A DNA stretch of 64,000 nucleotides from positions 34,806 through 98,805 of the forward strand of contig CALKGI010000041.1 in assembly GCA_938085045.1 (NCBI GenBank), written 5' to 3'. This stretch comes from an uncultured Alteromonadaceae bacterium (lineage in GTDB: Bacteria > Pseudomonadota > Gammaproteobacteria > Enterobacterales > Alteromonadaceae). Below are positions 52,801 to 60,878 of the stretch, in pieces (position 1 is the stretch's first letter; every line of letters starts with the position of its first letter). The notes under the pieces were generated by a model that saw only the letters and a list, made by a program, of their open reading frames with translations, searched no databases and was not told the DNA's origin. Both the position numbers and the translations under genes were made by a program.

Positions 52801-54011
52801 GTGTCGGCATAAATAGAGCGAATTCTGACACCCGCATTAATCACGCCTAAATGATGCTCAAACAACATCGCCTGACTTTTAAGTTTCACCAAACCACTTT
52901 GCCCCGTGGCAAACCAAAGGGTGCCCGAGTTATCTTGCAGCATGTGTTTAATGTTTACTGCACTGAGTGAATCAAACGTATTCGATCCTTGGTTGATGCC
53001 AATCACCTTTTTCGCCCCAGATAACAGCACACTCACACCATTATATAAACTACCAATCCACAAGCGTCCGGCACTGTCGTACAACAAGCTGGTGACGGTG
53101 ACCTGTTTGGTCGGATTATTACTTTTGGCTGGAATAACAAAGCGCTGAAAATTTTGCGCTGTCGAATCAAAGCGATTAACGCCCCGCAAAGTGCCTATCC
53201 AAACGTCACCATCGCCTGCCTGCGTAATGGCGGTGACCAGATTCGAATCTAACGAATTAACATCAAGGCTATCGTGTTCAAAGCGATGGTTTTTATTACT
53301 ATCCAACTCAACCATAAACAAACCCTTAGCCTTAACCGAAAACCACAGTCGCCTTGCGTTATCTTGATACAGCGTTTGAATGGTATTGCGGCCAATTTTG
53401 CTGGTCGGCTGTAATTTAAGGTCCAACCGTTGATTGGTCAGCGTATTACGGTCAAACAAATTGATGCCTCGGCTAGAACCAATCCACAATTGATTATCTT
53501 GGGCCAAAGCAATTGAGCTCAACCAATTGCTGTCGAGGGTTTTTGAGTCATCTTTGTTATAGAAAAAATTATCGAATCGGTTGGTTTTTAAAGTTAAGCG
53601 GCTCAAACCACCGCCATTAGTGATCAACCATATAAAACCGCTATCGTCTTCAACCATGCCCTTAACAGTATTATGTGGCAAACTGTTAGGGTTAAGCCTG
53701 TCATGGGCAAAACGTTTTACCGAATATCCATCAAATCGCAACAAACCATCATCGGTGGCCAGCCAGATAAAACCCGAGCTGTCTTGTAACAAATGATTGA
53801 CCCCACCAATACTTTGGCCACTGACCCTTTGTATCTGCTCAACCACAGGTCCTGGGTTAACTAAATCAGCCCCAAAAGCGTCACCAACGAAGGTATTTTG
53901 CGCCAAAGCAAACCAGAGCAATCCAGTAACCAAGCATTTTTGTAGTAATGTTGAAGTAAAAAAGTCACAAAAATGACAAAAACTCGTAAATTGATTTCCC
54001 GTACTCAACAT
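49806..54011 (-). CDS. One-protein two-component system (propeller, kinase, receiver, AraC)
   Basis: 1401 residues. A signal region near residue 30-50, propeller repeats in the periplasm (FIWLATDDGLLRFDGY, LWIGSSRGINLFDR, LWLGTTKGIVRFDP) to about 690, a Y_Y_Y domain (about 730-800), one membrane helix near 820-840, HisKA with ISHEFKTPLTL (His about 873), HATPase (DTGIGI, GAGIGLALVKEL), receiver with phospho-Asp in CDVMMPG (about 1188) and an AraC-type HTH at the end (QIAEQVGFTSTPYFSKCFKA). It can sense a periplasmic ligand and bind DNA itself. Such proteins usually control adjacent genes; neighbours are two small Cys-peptide genes. Confidence 0.93.
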   Translation of the reverse strand: MLSTGNQFTSFCHFCDFFTSTLLQKCLVTGLLWFALAQNTFVGDAFGADLVNPGPVVEQIQRVSGQSIGGVNHLLQDSSGFIWLATDDGLLRFDGYSVKRFAHDRLNPNSLPHNTVKGMVEDDSGFIWLITNGGGLSRLTLKTNRFDNFFYNKDDSKTLDSNWLSSIALAQDNQLWIGSSRGINLFDRNTLTNQRLDLKLQPTSKIGRNTIQTLYQDNARRLWFSVKAKGLFMVELDSNKNHRFEHDSLDVNSLDSNLVTAITQAGDGDVWIGTLRGVNRFDSTAQNFQRFVIPAKSNNPTKQVTVTSLLYDSAGRLWIGSLYNGVSVLLSGAKKVIGINQGSNTFDSLSAVNIKHMLQDNSGTLWFATGQSGLVKLKSQAMLFEHHLGVINAGVRIRSIYADTQGKIWLGALSHLYVYDTGLQQFRPVVKDVGIVSAITEDNNHQIVMNVSDKGILKYNPRSGMVMPYADNAQVMPSNNLHSLTLDKTGTLWAGLHRSDDNIAGLFSYDKTQGKYVQHLNQFTVETILPLENHVLVGTRRNGLRVMDRATGKWSVLSDDHYDLNRIWQVFQDSTGRIWVASNVSGLVLLDLPTQKMTFFTAEQGLPVNTVRTVIEDKQGMLWLGTTKGIVRFDPESFDVAVFTAQDGLRVDSVYPRMSTVTPSGDIIMANASAMSRFPPTLLAASKLQKAKRLPLLLSQFKLFNQPVPVGAPDSVLSTTINHTDSLVLSYLDYWFSIAFASSDHNHGERIRYAWKMEGLTNQWIETDNNNRVASFISAPAGDYTFKVKASNVDGQFGDDYRAVSITITPPLWQTWQAKLIYTLLALAFIYMLYYYRTRSLVKRSKVLEHSVKTRTATINQLMTRKEQMFANISHEFKTPLTLILTPLESVLSTELQTGARNKINMAIRNGQRLLRMVEQLLELSRLDTFTEQKSHFYSLQQTLSVLLTSFEPLLQDKKLTIDSPPFDDVVVPSTADALEMILINLISNAIKYTPTNGKLSIVVEPDLKKSTVCITVIDTGIGISEADQQLVFNRFTRADIVHDENIPGAGIGLALVKELVESLDGQITLQSQLNEGSRFIVTLPISIAGDVAFESGNGLTSTSLHEIESLGTVVGNGMTGVEHVVQSSINSQDGANKPTILLIDDNADMLVLLADTLSEGFVCLSANNGEDGLKLAIAQIPDLIICDVMMPGISGYEVAKRLKIEQLTVHIPIVLLTAKGDIDSRMEGWKQEVDDYLAKPFNPAELRMRVESLLSIRKLLKKRFNRVVEAQSLANKPGVDAQPQTSASVVSDKDRQFIEQFNAVLDKNYANPDFSREQAATQMFVGDHQLYRKLSALLEDTFTDILREHRLNVSIELFKTGLQIGQIAEQVGFTSTPYFSKCFKARYGNTPKQYQKELLR

Positions 54012-54257
54012 AAGCGTCCTAGGTTAAACTAACCAGTTGATATTATTAATATTATTATAAGTTTATTTGCATTATTGAAGCATTCATAATGCAACATTGA
54101 GGTGTTTTTTATAACACAACGTTCGTAAATGACAAAAAAATGCACGGATTTTGATACCTATTTTGCCTTATCTGCTTTTACAATTCATCTCAACAAGCAT
54201 TGGAAGCAACAAGTAAAAACTTCAGGATTTTATTCATTTTATTCAGGAATTACAAAA

Positions 54258-54560
54258 ATGCAAAAGACCTTTATCAAACCAGCAGCCCTTACCTTTGTAT
54301 TATTACTGAGCAGTGCAGTAACACCCTTTAACAGTTTTGCTGACGGAGTCAAAGCTGACAGTACTAATATATCAAACCAAACGATTGGTGGCAGCGAAGC
54401 TGAGCCAAAACTCATTACTTGCAGAGTAATCGATACAGGAGATAATATTACCTATTGCAGTGTCGAAGATGAATCTTGCAGAGCCATTATTGCTTATACC
54501 TACCTCGAAACCACTAGGGAACAATGTCACGCTCTTGGTGGTGAGATTGTCGGCCTTTAA
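54258..54560 (+). CDS. Small exported Cys-containing protein
   Basis: 100 residues from MQKTFIKPAALTF; AGGA lies 9 bases upstream and an earlier frame extension lacks a signal peptide. Signal peptide cleavage after FADG region (about residue 28). The mature part has GGSEAEPKLITCRV, then C at three further places (ITYC, DESC, EQCHALGGE), so two disulfides are possible. The motif GG-x-x-AE-x(1,2)-LI-x-C also appears in the frameshifted gene at 49378-49505. It lies divergent from the two-component gene, which may control it. Function unknown. Confidence 0.65.
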   Translation: MQKTFIKPAALTFVLLLSSAVTPFNSFADGVKADSTNISNQTIGGSEAEPKLITCRVIDTGDNITYCSVEDESCRAIIAYTYLETTREQCHALGGEIVGL

Positions 54561-54600
54561 TCACCATTTTAAGCCTAATTCGGCAGTTTACTACGCACAA

Positions 54601-54620
54601 AAGGGGCCTTAGCGCCCCTT
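54601..54620 (+). terminator. Short GC hairpin after the Cys-protein gene
   Basis: AAGGGGC pairs with GCCCCTT around a 6-base loop, 40 bp after the stop. The T tract is weak, so the strength is uncertain. Confidence 0.5.
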
Positions 54621-54765
54621 CATCCGTTTGGTTTTATCGATATTCCAGCAACCCTGACAGTAATATAGGTAATTTATAAGTTCTTACAGTTTTTGGCTAT
54701 TAATTGTGTGGGTTCGCTGTAAAATGCCAGCCACGATAATCGTATTCAGCAAAATAAGGGCCACC

Positions 54766-56100
54766 ATGAAGCCACTATTGAAGGCACTCGCCTTAGGCTG
54801 TGGATTGATTGCTGCCAACGTGCAAGCAACTACCGCCAAAGACATCCAAAGCTTTACCTTAAAAAACGGCATGAAAGTCTTGGTACTGGAAGACAATTCC
54901 ATTCCTAACGCCAACATGTATATCTTCTGGAAAGTCGGATCGCGCAATGAGCGCCCTGGCATCACCGGATTATCTCACTTCTTCGAACACATGATGTTCA
55001 ACGGCGCCAAAAAATACGGCCCAAAAATGTTCGACCGCACCATGGAAGCCAATGGCGGTGCAAATAACGCCTACACCACCGAAAACCTCACCGTATACAC
55101 AGATTGGTTCCCAGCTGACACCATAGAGATAATGTTTGACCTTGAAGCCGACCGAATCCGCGATTTGGCCATAGACGAAAAAATGGTTGAATCTGAGCGT
55201 GGCGTAGTCACCTCAGAGCGCAGCACCGGCCTTGAAAACAGCAACTTTCGCGCCATTCAAGAAGAAGTGAAAAGTGCAGCATTTAGAGCCCACCCTTACA
55301 GCTGGTCGGTTATCGGTCACGAGTCTGACATTCAAAACTGGGCACAAAAAGACTTAGAAGACTTTTACAAAACTTACTACGCACCAAACAATGCCGTAGT
55401 AGTTATTGCCGGTGACGTAAAATTCGCTCAAGTAAAACAGCTATCACAACAGTACTTTGAACCCATTCCTGCCCAACCAGCACCTGCCAAAGTGCATACT
55501 GTTGAGCCAGAGCAAAAAGGCGAACGCCGGGTTTACGTGCAAAAGAAATCAGTCTCGACCCCCAACATGTTGATGGCTTATCACATTCCAGCCACCCGCC
55601 ACGAAGACTATTACGCACTGGATATCCTTAACGATATCTTGTCTAGCGGCAATAGTTCACGACTGTATAAAGGCTTGGTTGACGCGCAGATTGCCTCCGA
55701 TATATTTACCTACATGCCAGAAGCGTTTGATCCGAATTTGTTTTACATTTTCGGTGTTGCAGCCAAAGACGTTTCGGCACAAAAAATGGAAAAAGCCTTT
55801 ATCACTGAAATTAACAAAGTGATCAAAGAAGGTGTTACCGAAAAAGAACTGCAAAAAGTCAAAAACCGCAAAACAGTGGGTTTTTACCGCAACATGGCCA
55901 CCATCAACGGCAAAGCCAATACCATAGGCACGTACGAAACATTCTTTGGTGATTACCATGAATTGTTTAATGCAACCGATGCTTACGCCAAAGTCACCTT
56001 AGATGACATACAGCGCGTGGCCAAAACCTACTTAAAAAAATCAAACCGCACCGTCGGCATATTGTCTTCAAAGGAGGACTCTAATGAAAACGATTATTAA
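54766..56100 (+). CDS. M16 zinc peptidase, active subunit
   Basis: 444 residues from MKPLLKALALG; AAGGG 6-7 bases upstream decides this start. Signal peptide to about residue 21 (VQA-T). The inverted zinc motif HFFEH is at about 71-75 and the distal Glu in MVESERGVVTSE at about 142. Periplasmic processing peptidases of this family cleave short peptides as a clamshell with a second M16 subunit. The next gene overlaps by 17 bp and supplies that partner. Confidence 0.92.
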   Translation: MKPLLKALALGCGLIAANVQATTAKDIQSFTLKNGMKVLVLEDNSIPNANMYIFWKVGSRNERPGITGLSHFFEHMMFNGAKKYGPKMFDRTMEANGGANNAYTTENLTVYTDWFPADTIEIMFDLEADRIRDLAIDEKMVESERGVVTSERSTGLENSNFRAIQEEVKSAAFRAHPYSWSVIGHESDIQNWAQKDLEDFYKTYYAPNNAVVVIAGDVKFAQVKQLSQQYFEPIPAQPAPAKVHTVEPEQKGERRVYVQKKSVSTPNMLMAYHIPATRHEDYYALDILNDILSSGNSSRLYKGLVDAQIASDIFTYMPEAFDPNLFYIFGVAAKDVSAQKMEKAFITEINKVIKEGVTEKELQKVKNRKTVGFYRNMATINGKANTIGTYETFFGDYHELFNATDAYAKVTLDDIQRVAKTYLKKSNRTVGILSSKEDSNENDY

Positions 56101-57499
56101 AAAATTCACCACTACGTTCATCACAGGCACAGTGGCGTTTTCAGCTTTAACTTTATCGCTGGCCGCTCATGCAGGTTACACCCTACCCGAGTATCAAAAG
56201 CTAAAATTAGATAACGGATTAACCATCTACTTGATGGAACAGCACGAAGTGCCGTTGATTGACGTTAACTTAGTGGTAAAAGCCGGCGCAGTACAAGATG
56301 GTGCCAAACCCGGTTTGAATCGCATGACCATTGCCAACATGGAACTGGCCACCGAGCAGCATACCAAAACCGAAATTGAAGAAGCGCTCGACTTTATTGG
56401 TGCTAACCTGTCTAGCCGTGGTGGTGTTGAGCTGTCGACGATTTCATCGTCGTTTGCCAGTAAAGATCAAGCCAAAGTGCTGGGTATCATTCGCGACATC
56501 GTTATATCACCACGCTTTGACAAAGTTGAGTTCGACAAATACAAAACGCGTTATTTATTGCGTTTAGAACAGCAAAAAGAAAGCCCACGTTCGGTGATTA
56601 ACACCTACTTCAACAAAATGATATTTGGCGATCACGGATATGGCTCAGCAACTGGCGGCGATACCAAAAGCGTTCAATCAATTTTGTTGAACGACTTAAA
56701 AGCGTTTCACAAAACATGGTACCAGCCGCAAAACTCAGCGGTTGTTGTCACAGGTGACTTTGACAGTAAATCAATGCTGATTCGCTTAAAAGCCTTGTTC
56801 AGTGGCTGGGAAAACGGCGAAAAAGCCCAATTCAATGAACCTGCACTGGCCAAAAACTTCAAAAAATCCAACGTGTTATTGGTCGACAAGTCAGACGCCA
56901 TGGAAACCCGCTTTTTAATTGGTGGCAAAGGCGTTAAGCGCTCTAACCCAGATTATGTTGCCATTAGCGTTATCAACACCATATTAGGTGGTCGATTCAC
57001 CTCATGGTTAAACGACGAACTACGTGTAAACGCCGGTTTAACTTACGGTGCTCGCAGCAGCTTTAACACTTTTGGCGAGTCTGGCACTTTCTCAATTTCA
57101 ACTTTCACCAAAACCAGCACCACGGTTGAAGCGATTGACTTGGCATTGAAAACATACCAGCGTTTGTGGGAAAAAGGCGTAGACGAAAAAACCTTAGCCT
57201 CGGCCAAAGCGTACGTTAAAGGGCAATTCCCACCAAAATACGAAACCTCAACCCAACTGGCCAACCTGTTGGTGTCGATGTTTGGTTACGGTTTTGACGA
57301 GAATTTTATCAACGGATTTGAGCAGCAAGTTAACTCATTAACCACCGCTAAAGCCAAAAAGATCATCAACCAGTATTTCCCTAAAGAAAACCTGCAATAT
57401 GTGTTGGTGGGCAAAGCTGAAGATATTAAAGACAAGGTCAGCAAGTACGGTCAGGTCAAGCAAGTTAATATCAAAGATGTAGGGTTTAAGACGCAGTAG
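56084..57499 (+). CDS. M16 peptidase, inactive partner subunit
   Basis: 471 residues with a signal peptide (cleavage after AAHA). It has the two-domain M16 fold (KLDNGLTIYLMEQHEVPLID, GLTYGARSSFNTFGESGTF) but no HxxEH; at that place it reads NRMTIANMELATEQ. It is therefore the non-catalytic half of a heterodimer. The ATG lies inside the end of the first gene and has an ideal AAGGAGG, so it is translated strongly and coupled. A terminator follows. Confidence 0.9.
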   Translation: MKTIIKKFTTTFITGTVAFSALTLSLAAHAGYTLPEYQKLKLDNGLTIYLMEQHEVPLIDVNLVVKAGAVQDGAKPGLNRMTIANMELATEQHTKTEIEEALDFIGANLSSRGGVELSTISSSFASKDQAKVLGIIRDIVISPRFDKVEFDKYKTRYLLRLEQQKESPRSVINTYFNKMIFGDHGYGSATGGDTKSVQSILLNDLKAFHKTWYQPQNSAVVVTGDFDSKSMLIRLKALFSGWENGEKAQFNEPALAKNFKKSNVLLVDKSDAMETRFLIGGKGVKRSNPDYVAISVINTILGGRFTSWLNDELRVNAGLTYGARSSFNTFGESGTFSISTFTKTSTTVEAIDLALKTYQRLWEKGVDEKTLASAKAYVKGQFPPKYETSTQLANLLVSMFGYGFDENFINGFEQQVNSLTTAKAKKIINQYFPKENLQYVLVGKAEDIKDKVSKYGQVKQVNIKDVGFKTQ

Positions 57500-57543
57500 C
57501 CATAAAATTCTTCCACAAAGACGGAAGACTTTTATATAAACCC

Positions 57544-57570
57544 AAAAAGCAGCCTCAGGGCTGCTTTTTT
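57544..57570 (+). terminator. Rho-independent terminator
   Basis: AGCAGCC-TCA-GGGCTGCT followed by TTTTT, 45 bp after the M16 operon. Confidence 0.9.
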
Positions 57571-57647
57571 GTGCTAATCAACTATTTTGAGCAGGGCGTA
57601 TGATCACCATAGTCTGTTGATGCATCAAGCCTCTACAATCGCTCACC

Positions 57648-58601
57648 ATGAAACACTATCCTAAATATATTGTCTGTTTTACGCTTTTATGCCTGTTGCA
57701 ATTACCCGCAACAGGGTTTGCAGTTGAGCTCGAGCAGCCAACTCTCGATGAAACCTCGGCGCCCCAAAAAATAGAAGCGGTCAATAAATTAAGCAAAGAA
57801 GTGGTTTTACCCAGCATTTGTTACACTCAATCTAATGCGTTGATGTCGGTGCTGACGCAGCGCAATCCAAACCAATTCTCCAAAGACTATAAAACATTAG
57901 AGGAATGCCGGCTGCAACTGATCTCTAAAATGTATGAGTTAATGTATGAGATCAGCGGCAATTTTACCGATTTAGAACGAGTCGTTAACATTGAAGATCA
58001 GATAGCCAAACTCAGAGTACATAACGATAATCCCGAAGAACTCAAACTATTGCTGAACGACTTAACCAGCAAAATTACCAAACTCAGAGATGATAAACTC
58101 ATCGTCGGTGAGCACATCTCCAAGGACAATCCAGATATCAGCGAAAAAATTCGCGACTCTCTTGAGTTGAAGGTGCAAAAGATCCTCAAATACACTGACA
58201 CCCTCGCCCAACTTGGCAGCCGGGTATCTGAATTGAACGATACCAAATATGTTGAAATGGACTATAAAACCACCATGAGCATCCTGTTTGGCGGATTGGT
58301 GGGCTTAGTCATTATCGGCTTTTTTATCGTTGCTTCCAAAGACCCGCATGTACGAAAAACCATCTTCTCTGGCGATGCAGGCATTCAATTCTTAACCCTG
58401 TTTTCGATTGTCATCGCTATTATCCTGTTTGGTATAACGGGTATTCTCGAAGGAAAGGAGATATCGGCATTGATTGGCGGTATATCGGGTTATATTCTTG
58501 GTCGAGGCAGTCAAAAAGAAGACATCAGTACGCAAATCAATACTGATGAGAAAAAAGCAGAAACAGCTGACGATTTAGCGGCAAAAATTAAGACGCTTTA
58601 G
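57648..58601 (+). CDS. Signal-peptide protein with two C-terminal membrane helices
   Basis: 317 residues. A signal peptide (cleavage near GFA, about residue 25), a periplasmic helical region with coiled-coil character (about 85-200; EDQIAKLRVHNDNPEELKLL), then two membrane segments (about 208-230 and 243-270), a short Gly-rich segment (ALIGGISGYILGRGS) and an acidic end. Two Cys lie near the N-terminal region (SICYTQ, EECRLQ). No family is recognised. The 3' end overlaps the convergent regulator gene by 14 bp. Confidence 0.7.
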   Translation: MKHYPKYIVCFTLLCLLQLPATGFAVELEQPTLDETSAPQKIEAVNKLSKEVVLPSICYTQSNALMSVLTQRNPNQFSKDYKTLEECRLQLISKMYELMYEISGNFTDLERVVNIEDQIAKLRVHNDNPEELKLLLNDLTSKITKLRDDKLIVGEHISKDNPDISEKIRDSLELKVQKILKYTDTLAQLGSRVSELNDTKYVEMDYKTTMSILFGGLVGLVIIGFFIVASKDPHVRKTIFSGDAGIQFLTLFSIVIAIILFGITGILEGKEISALIGGISGYILGRGSQKEDISTQINTDEKKAETADDLAAKIKTL

Positions 58602-59226
58602 CTTTTTCACTGAGTAAATAACTACACCGGCGAGCACCGCTAACAATATGCTCTTTGCGCTGTACATCAACACCCTCGCCCAATGCATCAGAGAAAATCT
58701 CTAACTCAGAACGGCAAAAATTTTGACATGCAGTTGCGGCTTCACAAATAGGGCAATGGTTCTCAAATAACCAAATACCCTCTTCATCTTCTTCAACCGT
58801 GGCCATATAACCTTCATCGGTTCGAATAGCGGCCAGTGCTTGTGCTTTATCGATTAACGACTCGTTGCCCGTTAATGCTTCGCGATATACCTCACGCGAC
58901 TTGTTTTCTCGCTCAGCAATCAACTTATCGAGGCCTTCATCGCCAAAAACTTTTTTCACCGCATCAATCATGTGAATGGTTAAATCGTTATGACGATCGG
59001 GAAAACGCGAGTTAGCTTGGGGGGTGAGTTGCCAATAACGGCTAGGACGACCACGCTTTTCGATTTGGTCGTAAGTAGACGCCAAACCCTGTGATTCTAA
59101 CGCCTGCAAATGTTGCCGCGCGCCCATAGAAGTCATATCCATCATGCCCGCCAAAGACTGCGCAGTTTGCGGTCCACGGGTTTTGAGGATATATAAAATT
59201 TTGTCTGAACTGATTGATTTTGCCAT
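58588..59226 (-). CDS. SufR/DeoR-like winged-helix regulator with Cys cluster
   Basis: 212 residues. An N-terminal winged HTH (ILYILKTRGPQTAQSLAGMM, GRPSRYWQLTPQA, about 8-75), a helical linker and a C-terminal motif HCPICEAATACQNFC plus RRCSYLL, four or more Cys that could bind an iron-sulfur cluster as in SufR. Such regulators (COG2345) sense iron-sulfur status or redox. It is next to the Fur-boxed iron operon in divergent orientation, so a link with iron metabolism is plausible, not shown. Confidence 0.82.
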   Translation of the reverse strand: MAKSISSDKILYILKTRGPQTAQSLAGMMDMTSMGARQHLQALESQGLASTYDQIEKRGRPSRYWQLTPQANSRFPDRHNDLTIHMIDAVKKVFGDEGLDKLIAERENKSREVYREALTGNESLIDKAQALAAIRTDEGYMATVEEDEEGIWLFENHCPICEAATACQNFCRSELEIFSDALGEGVDVQRKEHIVSGARRCSYLLSEKAKAS

Positions 59227-59313
59227 AGTCTGGGCATTATAACGTAACTTTTATATATTAAAAACTTTATTTATGGGAAGCCCTGCCCCGTACTAGTCGA
59301 TACAAAAAAGGAC

Positions 59314-59354
59314 TTGCAATCATCCAAACACTAACTATAATGCGAATCATTATC
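59314..59354 (+). promoter_or_regulatory. Promoter with Fur box
   Basis: TTGCAA (59314-59319), 16-bp spacer, TATAAT (59336-59341). TATAATGCGAATCATTATC (59336-59354) matches the 19-bp Fur consensus at 16 positions and covers the -10 box. Fe-Fur would block transcription, so the imelysin operon is expected to be induced by iron starvation. Confidence 0.85.
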
Positions 59355-59420
59355 ATTTGCGTTACTTATTGCAACACCCATTTAAAACGGCAATTAAAAT
59401 CGGCTTAATAGGAAAATTTC

Positions 59421-60821
59421 ATGGTACTAACAAAAACAACCAAACTGGCAACGGCAATGTTTCTGGTTTTAAACCTAACCGCTTGTGGCGATGACGGCAC
59501 TGATGGGGTGAACGGCATCAATGGCCAAGACGGTGCAGTTGGTACTGACGGCGTCAGCACATTTGTCACCCGTGCTGACGTTGTTAATACCAACGCCAAT
59601 ATTGCTTACGCTGTGTATTCCGACTCTTTAATTCGCGCTGTTGAAATGCGTGAGTCTTTACAGCAATTCGTTGATGCACCTAACGCCACCAGCTTTGCAC
59701 AGGCCAAACAAGCTTGGTTAGCGGCCCGCGAACCCTATGGCCAAAGTGAGGTTTACCGTTTTCGTTCAGGTCCTATTGATGCACTAAAACCAGACGGTTC
59801 AATTGGTGTCGAGGGCGATGGTCCAGAGGGCCGTATCAACGCTTGGCCACTTGGCGAAGCTATCATCGATTACGTAGCCGTGGTTATTGATGGCGACAGC
59901 AACCCCGAAAGCCCAGCCAATGCGCTGAGCAATAACATCATCTCCAACAGTGCAGATTACCCACAAATCAACAAAACCACTTTGCTAGACATGTTCGAAT
60001 TTGGTGAAGACGAACGCAACGTCACCACCGGTTACCACGCCATAGAATTTTTATTGTGGGGCCAAGACCTCAATGCCGATAAAACAGGCTCGGGTGAGCG
60101 CGACAACACTGGTGGTCAACGACCGTTCAGCGACTATTATTCTGCCACTAACGGCCACGAGTCGGCTTGTACATCTGGCACACTCGTTATGGCTGACCAA
60201 ATTTGTATGCGTCGCGGCGATTACCTGTTGGCAGCAGCCGATGTTTTGATTGACGATTTAACTGCCATAACAAGCAGCTGGGAGCCAAACGTTGGTGTTC
60301 ATTACAACGCTTTTGTTGCTGGCGGCAATGTGTCTTTGGCCAAAATACTTGAAGGTATGGGTCGTTTAAGTTTCGGAGAGCTGGCGGGCGAACGCATCAA
60401 TATCGCACTAACAACCGATTCTCAAGAAGACGAGCATTCGTGTTTCTCAGACAACACCCACCGCGACATATACTTAAACGCTAAAGGTGTTCAAAACAGT
60501 TATAACGCCAACTACATTCGCATTAACGGCGAAGTGATTCAGGGTGCTTCAATACATGACTTGCTGGTTGTAGAAGGTTTTCATGAATTGGCCAACGAAC
60601 TGCGCGGTGCACTTGAACAAACTCAGCTTAACGCCAGTGTTATAGACACTCACGCTAAAACAGGCACGCCATTTGACGTGTTGATTCAGCAAAGCATACA
60701 ACAGCCCAACATACTGGCAGTGATTAATTCACTGGTCAGCCAAACCGATGTGATTGAACAAGCCATTGGCGCGCTGGGTGTAACAACTAATGATCTTCGT
60801 CAGGATACTGGCGAATTCTAA
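59421..60821 (+). CDS. Imelysin-family lipoprotein (IrpA-like)
   Basis: 466 residues. Lipobox NLTAC (Cys about 21) then a collagen-like Gly-rich linker (GTDGVNGINGQDG), and the imelysin/peptidase M75 domain with the GxHxxE motif as GYHAIEFLLWG (about 203-213). IrpA/ICMP proteins are iron-regulated outer-membrane lipoproteins once called peptidases and now thought to bind a metal or its ligand. AGGAAA lies 8 bases before the ATG. It heads the Fur-controlled operon. Confidence 0.9.
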   Translation: MVLTKTTKLATAMFLVLNLTACGDDGTDGVNGINGQDGAVGTDGVSTFVTRADVVNTNANIAYAVYSDSLIRAVEMRESLQQFVDAPNATSFAQAKQAWLAAREPYGQSEVYRFRSGPIDALKPDGSIGVEGDGPEGRINAWPLGEAIIDYVAVVIDGDSNPESPANALSNNIISNSADYPQINKTTLLDMFEFGEDERNVTTGYHAIEFLLWGQDLNADKTGSGERDNTGGQRPFSDYYSATNGHESACTSGTLVMADQICMRRGDYLLAAADVLIDDLTAITSSWEPNVGVHYNAFVAGGNVSLAKILEGMGRLSFGELAGERINIALTTDSQEDEHSCFSDNTHRDIYLNAKGVQNSYNANYIRINGEVIQGASIHDLLVVEGFHELANELRGALEQTQLNASVIDTHAKTGTPFDVLIQQSIQQPNILAVINSLVSQTDVIEQAIGALGVTTNDLRQDTGEF

Positions 60822-60829
60822 ATTTTTGC

Positions 60830-60852
60830 GGGGCTACCTCGGCCCCTTTTTT
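60830..60852 (+). terminator. Attenuating hairpin inside the iron operon
   Basis: GGGGC-TACCTC-GGCCCC-TTTTTT between the imelysin and first di-heme protein genes; it would make imelysin the most abundant product. Confidence 0.8.
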
Positions 60853-60878
60853 ATTCTAAACACGATACCTAAAAATCA

